A DNA stretch of 32,376 nt from a virus (IMGVR_UViG_3300029309_003678:1-32376), one strand, 5' to 3'; positions 8,319 to 15,167 are shown, counted from the first letter of the stretch. Numbers and translations: made by a program. Notes: generated by a model not told the origin, from the letters alone.

Positions 8319-8466
8319 ACTCTAATTCCATTGCTTCTTCATAAATACTTCTAAATTCTTCTAATGTAGGAATACCACAATCTATTCCTGTTTCTTTTAA
8401 AGTATATAATTCTCTTACATACTTTACATATGCTATTTGTAGTTGTTCTTCTGTGTATAAAATCAT
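8296..8466 (-). CDS. Micro-gene, 56 aa acidic protein
   Basis: 56 aa, acidic and mostly helical: MILYTEEQLQIAYVKYVREL, then the block IPTLEEFRSIYEEAMELEYG. The TEEQL...IPTLEEFR layout is of a kind I have seen in small marine phage proteins, but no function is attached to it. The ATG overlaps the previous gene's stop as ATGA (8463-8466), a strong sign that it is translated by coupling within the helicase-to-deformylase operon. Confidence 0.7.
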   Translation of the reverse strand: MILYTEEQLQIAYVKYVRELYTLKETGIDCGIPTLEEFRSIYEEAMELEYGNDFLH

Positions 8467-8630
8467 AACTGCCTCAATATTTGAACGACTTTTTCTTGGT
8501 TATACCATAAGCCATTAAAAAACATTTTATTATGGGTATCTCTTTCTTCTATTACCCACCTTTTTATGCCTACACAGGTTTTTTCCATAAATAGTCTATG
8601 TGTCTTTGTATCATCTACTAATAATCTCAT
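8463..8630 (-). CDS. Micro-gene, 55 aa basic protein following the helicase
   Basis: 55 aa, mildly basic: begins MRLLVDDTKTHRLFMEKTCV, contains IKRWVIEERDTHNKMFFNG, and ends VVQILRQL. Start and stop both form ATGA overlaps (8627-8630 with the DnaB-like helicase, 8463-8466 with the next micro-gene), which is convincing evidence of translation. No domain recognised and no transmembrane segment. Confidence 0.7.
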   Translation of the reverse strand: MRLLVDDTKTHRLFMEKTCVGIKRWVIEERDTHNKMFFNGLWYNQEKVVQILRQL

Positions 8631-9988
8631 AAATCTTGTGCCTCTTCACCATCTGTTCCTAGCCCCATATCTTCTTTCATCTTTTGTTTTTCTGCTGGGG
8701 TCAGGGCTGAAGCGGGACCGATCTTCAATGACTTCCAGTTAACTTCACTAGAGAAACCTTTTACTTCATTATTTCTCATTTTGGTACAATTAAATGTCAT
8801 ACAGTTGTCTGTCGGTTCCCATGTTTCAAGGGAGTAGGCAGCATCGGCTGCATCTAATATACCTTTTGCGAATCTAGCCTCTCCACTAGAATCAGTCTGA
8901 TAAGGAGCAAATACTAAAGTCTCATACTCTTGTGCATAAGACTTTAGTTTTTTACTTATCTCTATTTGCTCTTGCCAGTCATATTGACTGTTTCTGCCTG
9001 GTGCATTGTGGCGACGAACTTGGTTTAGATAATCTACGATTACGATACCAATGTCTGAACGACTTACCCTCTTATCGAGTTCGCTTTGGATTTTTGAGAG
9101 AGTGAGGGCTGGATCATAGATTACATCTAATTGCCTGTCTTCGTGTAAAGGATTCTTAGTTAATTTTCTATGAAACTCATCAAAATCTCGGTGAGTTTCA
9201 TATTCTTTCAAGAGTTCGTTTCCACCCTGAAAACGATTTGCCCACCAACCAGCAACAAGATTCCATTCTTCTGTATTCATGAACTTATCACGAATATTTG
9301 TGAACTGAACTCCTGTACTAATCGAGCACATTCTCTGTAAGATAGAACGACTATCCATCTCAATAGTGAAATAAATAGCAGTCCTGCCTCCTTCATACAC
9401 ATTAACAGCAAGGTTACAGGAAGTCAATGACTTACCAGAACCTCGTCGTCCACCAACAAGCACTAGGTCTTTGGGTGAGAATTTGACGCTTGCGTCATAA
9501 TCTGTGTTAAGTCCTAAAGGTAAATACTTTGCTCTTTGTTCATCATCTTCAAAAAGTGTAATAGTTTGCATACTTTCTTCAGGTGGTGTTACATCTACCT
9601 TATCACTTACATTTAGGACTATTTCTTGTAATTGTTCTATATTTTCTTCTGCACTAGCCATAGTAACAGTTTTTTCTACATATCGATCTAATTCATCTAA
9701 TATTTCTGTTTGAGTATATTCATTCTTGAGATAGTCGAGCAACATATCTGCGTCCACTTCAACTTCGATGGATTCGATCGCGGCTAGTTTTTCTTGGATT
9801 TTTTGGTCTCGTTGACCAGCTTTGAGTTCTTCAAAGGTTGGGAGAGATTGATAATTATCTACGTGCTTTTCCAAGATGTTAAATATCCCTCGGTACTCAT
9901 TAGGCAAATAAATGTCCTTTACTTGAGACCAAGTATCTAAATCTTGTTGGGTAACTAATTGTTTAAGTAATGCACTGGCAATATTCAT
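8627..9988 (-). CDS. DnaB-like replicative helicase
   Basis: 453 aa. The N-terminal about 130 residues are helical, like the primase-interacting domain of DnaB/gp41. The RecA-like motor carries Walker A LVGGRRGSGKSLTS (K186, S187), a catalytic Glu region FTIEMDSR (E210), Walker B IGIVIVDYLNQV (D319) and the sensor-type stretch APYQTDSSGEARF. It unwinds the fork as a hexamer with the separate primase at 6921-7772. An intrinsic terminator (10001-10027) lies just upstream, so it is probably expressed by partial read-through from the gene before it. Confidence 0.93.
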   Translation of the reverse strand: MNIASALLKQLVTQQDLDTWSQVKDIYLPNEYRGIFNILEKHVDNYQSLPTFEELKAGQRDQKIQEKLAAIESIEVEVDADMLLDYLKNEYTQTEILDELDRYVEKTVTMASAEENIEQLQEIVLNVSDKVDVTPPEESMQTITLFEDDEQRAKYLPLGLNTDYDASVKFSPKDLVLVGGRRGSGKSLTSCNLAVNVYEGGRTAIYFTIEMDSRSILQRMCSISTGVQFTNIRDKFMNTEEWNLVAGWWANRFQGGNELLKEYETHRDFDEFHRKLTKNPLHEDRQLDVIYDPALTLSKIQSELDKRVSRSDIGIVIVDYLNQVRRHNAPGRNSQYDWQEQIEISKKLKSYAQEYETLVFAPYQTDSSGEARFAKGILDAADAAYSLETWEPTDNCMTFNCTKMRNNEVKGFSSEVNWKSLKIGPASALTPAEKQKMKEDMGLGTDGEEAQDL

Positions 9989-10000
9989 CTATATCTCTCT

Positions 10001-10027
10001 CAAAAAAAGGGAGGGTTTGCCCCTCCC
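10001..10027 (-). terminator. Intrinsic terminator after the HTH-repeat gene
   Basis: On the minus strand GGGAGGG, a 5-nt loop GCAAA and CCCTCCC form a perfect 7-bp GC-rich stem (10009-10015 with 10021-10027), followed at once by seven Ts. It would end most transcripts of the 10044-10760 gene and attenuate the helicase operon. Confidence 0.9.
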
Positions 10028-10043
10028 CGCTAAATATTGCTAG

Positions 10044-10760
10044 TTAGCCTATTTCTTTTCTAGCTGCACCATTGTAATCAGCACATTGTAGACCCCTTCT
10101 GGTCAACATTGTTTTAACGCCTCTTACTGTTTTGCCGATATCATCAGCAATTTCTTGAACAGTCATTTCAGAAATATCAAGGTCAGCTAAAACGTCAGCT
10201 TTAGATGAACCTTTTGTGTGTTCTTGCTTAGGAATAGCGTTGATGTCACCACTTCTAAGTAATGAAAGAGCTTTACCTCTGATAGAATTAACACTTTTAC
10301 CTAGGCTTTCTGCGATAGCTTCTACGAAAGCGCCATCGTTAACCATAGAGATGAAAGTAGCTTCTTCTTCAGGTGTATAAGTTCTAACACTTTCTACTTT
10401 AGGAGCAGGCTTAACATGCTCTGTTAGTTCCATAGAAAGAATTTTTCCTTGAATAGACTTCGCACTAAAGTGTCCGCCTTCAAAGTTTTCAGCAATTTCT
10501 GCGTATGTGTATGCGCCAGAGTTATCTTGAACGAAATTGCTTAGAGTTGCTTCTTGCTCTTCTGAGAAGGACTTAGAAGCTGATGCTGAAGCTAATTCAA
10601 CATCGAAACCCATTTTTCTTAGCTTAGAAGATACACTTCTTGTAGAAGTTTCTAAATCTTCAGCAGCTTCTGCAACCATTGCCTGTGTTACAGGACTTGA
10701 ATCACCGACGAAGTCCACTAGTTGCTGTGTTCTTTCGTCTGTCCATTTTGGTAATGCCAT
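10044..10760 (-). CDS. DNA-binding protein with four SANT/Myb-like HTH repeats
   Basis: 238 aa built of about four tandem helix-turn-helix units: WTDERTQQLVDFV...TRSVSSKLRKMG (about 6-50), FSEEQEATLSNFV...SAKSIQGKILSM (about 64-110), YTPEEEATFISMV...SVNSIRGKALSL (about 127-168) and MTVQEIADDIGKTVRGVKTM (about 199-218). Each ends in a recognition-type helix of the form S-x-R/I-x-x-K. A single-subunit tandem array suggests sequence-specific binding or a structural, histone-like role. A strong terminator follows directly, so it may be made at higher levels than the downstream replication genes. It overlaps nothing and abuts LigA-C. Related single-unit proteins occur at 14.5, 22.4, 23.5 and 28.2 kb. 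Confidence 0.8.
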   Translation of the reverse strand: MALPKWTDERTQQLVDFVGDSSPVTQAMVAEAAEDLETSTRSVSSKLRKMGFDVELASASASKSFSEEQEATLSNFVQDNSGAYTYAEIAENFEGGHFSAKSIQGKILSMELTEHVKPAPKVESVRTYTPEEEATFISMVNDGAFVEAIAESLGKSVNSIRGKALSLLRSGDINAIPKQEHTKGSSKADVLADLDISEMTVQEIADDIGKTVRGVKTMLTRRGLQCADYNGAARKEIG

Positions 10761-11522
10761 TTAATTTTCCTCTATTAAAATTTTTATGTTGTTATAAATT
10801 TTTACATTCATTTGTTGTGCTTTATTTGTTTTAGCACTTTCTATACCACTCTCATTGAGCAGTAGTGTTACATCTTTTGTAAGGTTATCTTTTGTCTCGA
10901 ATCCATGACTTTGTAAAACTTTTTGAGCTGCTGCTTTAGTTGGATAGCTCTTTAGTTTACCTGTTATACAAACTACTCCCTTAAAAGGAATATAGTCGAC
11001 TTCAGACTTCTCACAAGAGAATGTGAAAGGTAATTGATCGTACTCCATTGGATAGAAAACGTTGTCTAGCCAGTTAATAAGATTCGACGCCGCTTTAGGA
11101 CCGAGACCAACATCTATACTTTTCTGGTAGGTTATCTCTGAAATATTCGAGACCTGTTTGGTCAATTTATTAGATGCGCTCCGCCCTATCAGCGGTATCG
11201 AAAAAGCTGGGAGGAGAGTTGTTAACTCTGCTGATTTAGAATTTTCTATCTCAGCAAATAACTTCTCTCCTAACTTCTCCGAACCTAGTAGGTCGATCAA
11301 TTCTCCTTCATCGAAAGAGTAGATATCATGATAGTCCTGTAAGTCTAACTTTTCGATTGTTGCTGTACCAAGTCCTTTGATTTTCAAAGTCTTGGCAAAG
11401 TGTTCAACCTTTTTAGAACTCTGTGCAGGACAGTTTATACTTCTACAAAATAATTGGTCTTTCACAATATCTAGCTCTGTGTTACAAGCGGGACAATGTG
11501 TCGGTATAATTATTTCTTGCAT
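10761..11522 (-). CDS. ligA: NAD-dependent DNA ligase, C-terminal half (Zn finger, HhH, BRCT)
   Basis: 253 aa holding only the C-terminal domains of a LigA-type ligase: a four-Cys zinc finger (C10, C13, C26, C31), a helix-hairpin-helix region starting HFAKTLKIKGLGTATIEKL, and a BRCT domain from about residue 176 (FKGVVCITGKLKSYPTKAAA). The adenylation and OB domains are encoded separately at 12481-13416. The two polypeptides presumably associate, since HhH and BRCT alone cannot ligate. It has its own promoter P3 with a leader of about 27 nt. The halves are separated by a nuclease gene and small genes, which argues against a simple sequencing frameshift. Confidence 0.93.
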   Translation of the reverse strand: MQEIIIPTHCPACNTELDIVKDQLFCRSINCPAQSSKKVEHFAKTLKIKGLGTATIEKLDLQDYHDIYSFDEGELIDLLGSEKLGEKLFAEIENSKSAELTTLLPAFSIPLIGRSASNKLTKQVSNISEITYQKSIDVGLGPKAASNLINWLDNVFYPMEYDQLPFTFSCEKSEVDYIPFKGVVCITGKLKSYPTKAAAQKVLQSHGFETKDNLTKDVTLLLNESGIESAKTNKAQQMNVKIYNNIKILIEEN

Positions 11523-11555
11523 AAAATCTGTCTCTCTTTCATTTTTATATAATAT

Positions 11556-11595
11556 ATTATACTAAAGATTTAACCATCTGTCAAGAATTATTTTT
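11556..11595 (-). promoter_or_regulatory. Consensus phage promoter P3
   Basis: AAAAAATAATTC abuts TTGACA (11579-11584), with a 17-nt spacer and TATAAT (11556-11561). It drives the ligase C-terminal gene through a leader of about 27 nt; an upstream ATG near 11541 opens a 10-codon frame that overlaps the start. Confidence 0.88.
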
Positions 11596-11946
11596 TGGGA
11601 AGTCCTGTAGTATAAGCGATGAAATTTTGAAACACTCTGTATGCCCTCCAAATTTTTGTTGAGGTTTATAACTATCATATTCAAACTTTTTGTGTAACTC
11701 CTGCTCTATTTTCCAGCAGTTGTAAATAGTATCATGATAAGTTCGTTGAATACGTAAATCGTATCCTTTAAAACCTCTACTTCGCTTTATTACATGTCGC
11801 CAGTCTTTTCCACTAGCGATTCCAACTTTAATACATTCTCTTTCAAATGTTCTTTGGTTAACTAAGATTACTCCATACAAAACACCCTCTCTTTCTTTTT
11901 CGTGAGGGTGATTGTTGAAATAAGTTTGATTGTATACTCCACTCAC
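11581..11946 (-). CDS. Minimal GIY-YIG/T5orf172-like nuclease between the ligase halves
   Basis: 121 aa. The pattern is LYGVILVNQRTF, then CIKVGIASGK, RSRGFKGYDL, a mid-chain Glu in WKIEQELHKKF, and a terminal GGHTECFKI. This is the order of conserved elements in T5orf172/Mug113-type GIY-YIG domains, and the GG-T-E-C-F end is shared with the larger protein at 6026-6931. No separate DNA-binding domain remains. It sits between the two parts of ligA, the position expected of a homing endonuclease whose invasion split the gene. The ATG overlaps the upstream membrane gene as ATGA. Catalytic activity is inferred. Confidence 0.7.
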   Translation of the reverse strand: MSGVYNQTYFNNHPHEKEREGVLYGVILVNQRTFERECIKVGIASGKDWRHVIKRSRGFKGYDLRIQRTYHDTIYNCWKIEQELHKKFEYDSYKPQQKFGGHTECFKISSLILQDFPKNNS

Positions 11947-12248
11947 GCTAAAAGTAGAACTCCAGCCGTCTGTCTAAGTATACCTATGGCTAAAATACAG
12001 CAAGCTACTGCATTTAGTATGATTAAGGCTCTATCTTTCCATGCAAGGGAAACATATAACCAACCTATGCACCCAGTAAAGGAGAGTAGAGTATCTAAAT
12101 AAGGGTTGACTGCGGCTGCTCTTACTACCATTGCTGAAAGTAAAATCAGTGAGGCACCCCACTTTACATACCAAGTTATATCACCTTTGGGTGTTGCACT
12201 TTTGTAAATTCGTTTACTGTTCTCTACTTCTTCTTTTGAGTACTTCAT
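11943..12248 (-). CDS. Small phage membrane protein (three TM segments)
   Basis: 101 aa. A charged N terminus (MKYSKEEVENSKRIYKS) is followed by three hydrophobic spans: about 30-48 (ASLILLSAMVVRAAA), 51-70 (DTLLSFTGCIGWLYVSLAW) and 74-97 (ALIILNAVACCILAIGIL). WYVKWGAS and the AWKDRALIILNAV segment resemble a small membrane family common in marine phages. Function unknown. It lies between the ligase halves, overlapping the coiled-coil micro-gene by 35 nt upstream and the nuclease by ATGA downstream. Confidence 0.75.
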   Translation of the reverse strand: MKYSKEEVENSKRIYKSATPKGDITWYVKWGASLILLSAMVVRAAAVNPYLDTLLSFTGCIGWLYVSLAWKDRALIILNAVACCILAIGILRQTAGVLLLA

Positions 12249-12345
12249 TTAATTCTTCTATTCTTTTATACAAATTGTATATTTGTTTTTGTTGTTCTGC
12301 TATTGTTTGTTTTAAAATTTCTTCTTTATTAATTACTTTTGTCAT
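12214..12345 (-). CDS. Micro-gene, 43 aa coiled-coil protein
   Basis: 43 aa, charged and helical throughout: MTKVINKEEILKQTIAEQQ then IYNLYKRIEELNEVLKRR, with heptad-like hydrophobic spacing that suggests a short coiled coil. It overlaps the preceding 50-aa gene by 17 nt and the membrane gene by 35 nt. No ribosome site stands out. Function unknown. Confidence 0.5.
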   Translation of the reverse strand: MTKVINKEEILKQTIAEQQKQIYNLYKRIEELNEVLKRRSREQ

Positions 12346-12481
12346 TATAAAAGTCCATCATATCGTTCCATCTCATAAAAGCTCGTTTTTCACTAACCCA
12401 GTACCAACCTGTGTATTTATGCTCTTCAAGTTTGTACTTGCTTTTTATGTAGTCATATGGGTCAAATTGTATAGTATGCAT
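12329..12481 (-). CDS. Micro-gene, 50 aa, coupled to the ligase N-terminal half
   Basis: 50 aa, rich in aromatics: MHTIQFDPYDYIKSKYKLEE, then KYTGWYWVSEKRAFMRWND. Its ATG shares a base with the ligase stop (TAATG at 12479-12483), a typical coupling signal. No transmembrane segment and no known domain. Confidence 0.65.
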   Translation of the reverse strand: MHTIQFDPYDYIKSKYKLEEHKYTGWYWVSEKRAFMRWNDMMDFYNDKSN

Positions 12482-13416
12482 TAATCTACTCTCCTTAATA
12501 CTTGTGGTATTATTTTTCCTGCTCTTATAACTTCAATCTTGCAACCTAACTCTAAATTAAGCGCTTCGATTATTGACTTGTTGTGAAGTGTTGCCTTTGA
12601 TACGATTGCTCCATCTATGTTAATTGAATCAAAGTGTGCAACTGGAGACACTGCTCCTGATTTACCTACTTGCCAAGACACAGATTGGAGCGTAGTGACT
12701 ACACCAGTTTCCTGTTCTTTGAGAGCAAAAGCTCCTCTTGGGTGATGGCTAGTGTAGCCGTGATGGTCAAAACGATTGTTATCTGCAACACGGAAAACTG
12801 ATCCATCATGAGGAAACTGAGTGTAATCACTATCAATGGCTGTCGGGATTCCAAGATTTGAAATAAATCTCATGTCCGACATGTAATTATCTGTTGGGTA
12901 AGGCGATACTCCATGAGCAACGAAAGTTAAATCTCTTGTGGCAAATTCTGCACTATCTTTGAGACTTAGAGCACCCGCTGCATAGTTTCTTGCGTTTGGT
13001 ATCGTCTTAGGAGCGACTACTTCTCCACTTATTTGTAGCACTCCTTCATATTCTATTTGTTCTGGTACTAGATTTCTGATGTTATGTGTAATGTCTAATC
13101 CTTCTATTCCATCACCTCTAGTTAGTGATTTTTGAAATTGTCCTCCACCATAAAGTATACTAATTGCTGCACCATCTAATTTAGGTGTAACTATAAAGTC
13201 GTCACTGCCCCAATCTGGAGCAGTGTCGATACCACTAATTACTTTCTGGAGGGAAAACAATGGAAACAGGTGTCTGTATCTACGTTCATATGAACTTTTA
13301 TATCCAATACTTTCTTCTGTTGCTATTGTTTGTAAGTAATCGAAAATCTCATCAGTCATGATGGGCTTGCCATTGTAATACGCCATTGCGGCTCTTTTTA
13401 TAAGATTTTCTAACAT
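12481..13416 (-). CDS. ligA: NAD-dependent DNA ligase, N-terminal half (adenylation and OB domains)
   Basis: 311 aa. The adenylated lysine is in TPKLDG (K79), followed by TRGDGIEGLDIT (99-110), SGEVV (about 130) and NARNYAAGAL (141-150, NPRNAAAGSL in bacterial LigA). The OB fold closes the protein with WQVGKSGAVSPVA and GAIVSKATLHN. The N-terminal Ia-like region, needed for NAD+ binding, is shortened but present (residues 1-60, including FSLQKV). Zinc finger, HhH and BRCT domains are encoded at 10761-11522. The ATG lies 6 nt after the -10 box of P4, so the mRNA should be leaderless. Confidence 0.94.
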   Translation of the reverse strand: MLENLIKRAAMAYYNGKPIMTDEIFDYLQTIATEESIGYKSSYERRYRHLFPLFSLQKVISGIDTAPDWGSDDFIVTPKLDGAAISILYGGGQFQKSLTRGDGIEGLDITHNIRNLVPEQIEYEGVLQISGEVVAPKTIPNARNYAAGALSLKDSAEFATRDLTFVAHGVSPYPTDNYMSDMRFISNLGIPTAIDSDYTQFPHDGSVFRVADNNRFDHHGYTSHHPRGAFALKEQETGVVTTLQSVSWQVGKSGAVSPVAHFDSINIDGAIVSKATLHNKSIIEALNLELGCKIEVIRAGKIIPQVLRRVD

Positions 13417-13422
13417 TATATT

Positions 13423-13461
13423 ATTATACTAAAAATTTAACCATTTGTCAAGAATTATTTT
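13423..13461 (-). promoter_or_regulatory. Consensus phage promoter P4, leaderless ligase mRNA
   Basis: AAAATAATTC abuts TTGACA (13446-13451), with a 17-nt spacer and TATAAT (13423-13428). ATG 13416 is 6 nt beyond the -10 box. Confidence 0.88.
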
Positions 13462-13760
13462 CCGATATGTTCTACATCACTTGGAGGAATAACTTGGTAT
13501 GCACCTTTGTTGTATGCTGGTGCAACAGTATACTTCTTACTGATTTCAACTTTCCATGAGTTATCCACTGCTGTTCCCTTGCCCGCATTGGTGGAGCTGA
13601 CTGGGGTCGAACCAGCGACCTTCGCAGTGCAAGTGCGACGCTCTCCCATCTGAGCTACAGCCCCCTGTTTCCAAGTAGACTTAGGGGATTTACGCTTAGT
13701 GCGTATCCTTTTTCGTTTGCGACCATACTGGTCATATCCTAAACTTCCTTTTATTATCAT
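13455..13760 (-). CDS. Small reading frame interrupted by a tRNA gene
   Basis: A 101-codon frame made of three parts. Residues 1-32 are protein-like and basic (MIIKGSLGYDQYGRKRKRIR). Residues 33-58 are the read-through of a tRNA-Ala (GAVAQMGERRTCTAK). The C-terminal part is again protein-like (SWKVEISKKYTVAPAYNKGA, ending HIGK). The ATG is 7 nt after the -10 box of P5, so the first part would be leaderless. The last part can stand alone as a 37-aa gene from GTG 13568, with AAGGGA 7 nt upstream. Excision of the tRNA by RNase P and RNase Z would cut the mRNA between the parts. It is either two small genes around a tRNA or one gene split by tRNA insertion. Confidence 0.5.
   Translation of the reverse strand: MIIKGSLGYDQYGRKRKRIRTKRKSPKSTWKQGAVAQMGERRTCTAKVAGSTPVSSTNAGKGTAVDNSWKVEISKKYTVAPAYNKGAYQVIPPSDVEHIGK
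13589..13664 (-). tRNA. tRNA-Ala (anticodon UGC)
   Basis: 76 nt including an encoded 3' CCA. The acceptor stem pairs GGGGCTG with CAGCTCC and carries the G3-U70 pair that is the alanine identity element. The D arm starts TAGCTCAG, the anticodon arm is TCGCA-CTTGCAC-TGCGA with anticodon TGC, and the T loop is TTCGACC. All arms are intact, so it looks functional. It lies wholly inside the 13455-13760 reading frame on the same strand. UGC reads GCA and other GCN codons, which are common in the phage genes. Confidence 0.95.
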
Positions 13761-13767
13761 AATGTAT

Positions 13768-13807
13768 ATTATACAGAAATTTTAAGGATTTGTCAAGAAC
13801 TATTTTT
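13768..13807 (-). promoter_or_regulatory. Consensus phage promoter P5
   Basis: AAAAATAGTTC abuts TTGACA (13791-13796), with a 17-nt spacer and TATAAT (13768-13773). ATG 13760 is 7 nt beyond the -10 box; the transcript runs through the tRNA-Ala. Confidence 0.9.
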
Positions 13808-14102
13808 AGGGTAGGTATATCTCATCTATAATTTCTTTGAACTCCTCTTCAAGTATGTTTTTGCTTTCTGCCAGAGATAATATCTCTACTAGTCCTGCAA
13901 AAAGTTCTTGTGTATTTTCTAAGTCCAAAGGTATACTTATACCTTCTTTCGAAGGTAACCATTCTTCATCAAAATCTAAATAGTATTTGCGTAGGGATAG
14001 GTACTCAACTCCACGAAATGTATTTATTACTAATCGTATCTGTTGAGTGTCCTTTTCATTGATTACTCTTTCATATATACTTGGTGCACTCAAATCAATC
14101 AT
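13806..14102 (-). CDS. PC4-like single-stranded DNA-binding / transcription protein
   Basis: 98 aa. The central segment IRLVINTFRGVEYLSLRKYY, then EEWLPSKEGISIPLDLEN, follows the PC4 core pattern (beta strands with FRG, LR-YY, and a W-P-KGI-L turn) that ends in a helix (LFAGLVEILSLAE). PC4 proteins bind single-stranded or melted DNA as dimers, and phage members are thought to act in replication or as transcription modulators. The protein ends acidic. It overlaps the upstream gene by 8 nt. It has no promoter of its own and probably depends on read-through of the terminator at 14427-14456 or on an unseen site. Confidence 0.7.
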   Translation of the reverse strand: MIDLSAPSIYERVINEKDTQQIRLVINTFRGVEYLSLRKYYLDFDEEWLPSKEGISIPLDLENTQELFAGLVEILSLAESKNILEEEFKEIIDEIYLP

Positions 14103-14358
14103 TTTTAATTATCCTATTCAATGGAACAATGCTAGTAACATTCTTCGGCATTAATAAACGATAAGAGTCCGTATCCCAACAAAATAGGAGGACTGTATCG
14201 TGTGCTTCTTTAGCTCGATTTTTCTTGTCCTTTATGTAAGGTGTCGAGAAGTCTCGAGTGCATATATTATATTTTAGTCTGCGTGAGTTCTTACTTCTGT
14301 AAGTGATGACAGCATCGCCTGCTTCATCTAGTTTTTTATTAAAGTCATCTTTTGTCAT
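14095..14358 (-). CDS. Small phage protein with a DxDSYR motif
   Basis: 87 aa with a strong ribosome site (GGAGGAAAT before ATG 14358). The N-terminal half is basic (YRSKNSRRLKYNIC). The C-terminal half has VLLFCWDTDSYRLLMPKNVT, whose D-x-D-S-Y-R...K-N pattern recurs in the 69-aa protein at 23355-23564 (LFDEDSYRFSTSVKNIR). Both look like small beta-rich, SH3-like modules. Function unknown; it is coupled to the PC4-like gene. Confidence 0.72.
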   Translation of the reverse strand: MTKDDFNKKLDEAGDAVITYRSKNSRRLKYNICTRDFSTPYIKDKKNRAKEAHDTVLLFCWDTDSYRLLMPKNVTSIVPLNRIIKND

Positions 14359-14426
14359 ATTTCCTCCAGTTGTCTAACAAATGATAATTTGAATTGCAAA
14401 CCTGAATGGTCACATCTACAAGATGC

Positions 14427-14456
14427 AAAAAACTAGGGCAGTCTACACTACCCTAG
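14427..14456 (-). terminator. Intrinsic terminator after the 14474-14917 gene
   Basis: On the minus strand CTAGGG pairs with CCCTAG (14451-14456 with 14433-14438), an inner AGT/ACT pair extends the stem, and six Ts follow (14427-14432). Confidence 0.85.
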
Positions 14457-14473
14457 TGAAAAACTAAACTAAA

Positions 14474-14917
14474 TTAATTGTTTAAGTTATTTACTATACC
14501 TGTAAAGTATACTGCTGCTTTACCTGTCAACTTTGATATAATCGCAGCGTCAACTTCTTGACCTGCATCTGTCAAAGCACTTGTAAGGTCGGCTTGTGCG
14601 CCTGCAACACTTACTCTACCGCCACCGCTTGAGCCACTAGAACTACTCTTTGCTGGTGTCTTTCTGACATATACACCTGCCTTTGTAAGTATCATTCTAA
14701 CACCGTTAGGAGATTCTTCTAACTGCTCAGCGATATCTTTTACAATCTCCATACTATTTTCTGGAGTTGGTTCTTCTGCAGTATACATATCTACTGCCTC
14801 TTGTTTTTTCTCGTCTGTCCAAGACATACTTTTTCTCCTTTTATTTTTGTAAGATTCTGGCAAGCCGGGACACCACCCTGTCGCTTGTCTCATCTGCGTG
14901 TAAAATCTATCACTCAT
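14474..14917 (-). CDS. SANT-like HTH protein with two possible starts
   Basis: 147 aa from ATG 14917, or 117 aa from ATG 14827. The first ATG is 6 nt after the -10 box of P6 (leaderless). The second has a strong AAAAGGAG ribosome site, which the long form reads in frame as lysine/arginine codons. The SANT-like unit starts MSWTDEKKQEAVDMYTAEE and ends SPNGVRMILTKAGVYV. A Ser/Gly-rich linker (SSSSGSSGGG) joins it to a C-terminal helical part (ADLTSALTDAGQEVDAAIIS). The upstream 30 residues (with ATGWCPGLPESYKNK) look protein-like. The gene is monocistronic, between P6 and a terminator, suggesting strong expression. Confidence 0.8.
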   Translation of the reverse strand: MSDRFYTQMRQATGWCPGLPESYKNKRRKSMSWTDEKKQEAVDMYTAEEPTPENSMEIVKDIAEQLEESPNGVRMILTKAGVYVRKTPAKSSSSGSSGGGRVSVAGAQADLTSALTDAGQEVDAAIISKLTGKAAVYFTGIVNNLNN

Positions 14918-14923
14918 ATTATT

Positions 14924-14963
14924 ATTATATAAAAATATTAGAGCCGAGTCAAGAACTATTTTT
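14924..14963 (-). promoter_or_regulatory. Consensus phage promoter P6
   Basis: AAAAAATAGTTC abuts TTGACT (14947-14952), with a 17-nt spacer and TATAAT (14924-14929). ATG 14917 is 6 nt beyond the -10 box. Confidence 0.9.
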
Positions 14964-14972
14964 TATTACCTA

Positions 14973-15167
14973 TTAAAAATGCTTTTTAATTGCGGCAAGT
15001 TTATCTTTAGCTGTTGCTAGTTTTTCAACTTCCATTTCAATTGCCTGAACAATTTCAGGGTGTTCACCTATGCCAACTACATTTCTTTCATATGCTTTTA
15101 TATTAGCATAAGCCATGGCTACGTCGCCCTCTAGTTTTTTGCATAGTGCTTCTAATAAATAGTTCAT
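14973..15167 (-). CDS. Small helical phage protein with a GIGEHP motif
   Basis: 64 aa, helical, with the central block NVVGIGEHPEIVQAIEMEVE followed by KLATAKDKLAAI. The VGIGEHP signature between two helices is one I associate with small marine phage proteins of unknown function. No transmembrane segment. It overlaps the upstream gene by ATGA and is the last gene of the operon that begins at 17635. Confidence 0.72.
   Translation of the reverse strand: MNYLLEALCKKLEGDVAMAYANIKAYERNVVGIGEHPEIVQAIEMEVEKLATAKDKLAAIKKHF

Noticed and set aside
10761-13416. Sequencing frameshift as the cause of the split ligase
   Set aside because: The halves are separated by about 960 bp that holds other genes and a promoter, so one indel cannot join them.
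13561-13569. TTATCCACT near the tRNA as a DnaA box
   Set aside because: A single near-match within coding sequence, without companions; chance is likely.
13589-13664. Reading GAVAQMGERRTCTAK as a protein domain
   Set aside because: It is the well-known artefact of translating a tRNA gene; the tRNA itself is complete.
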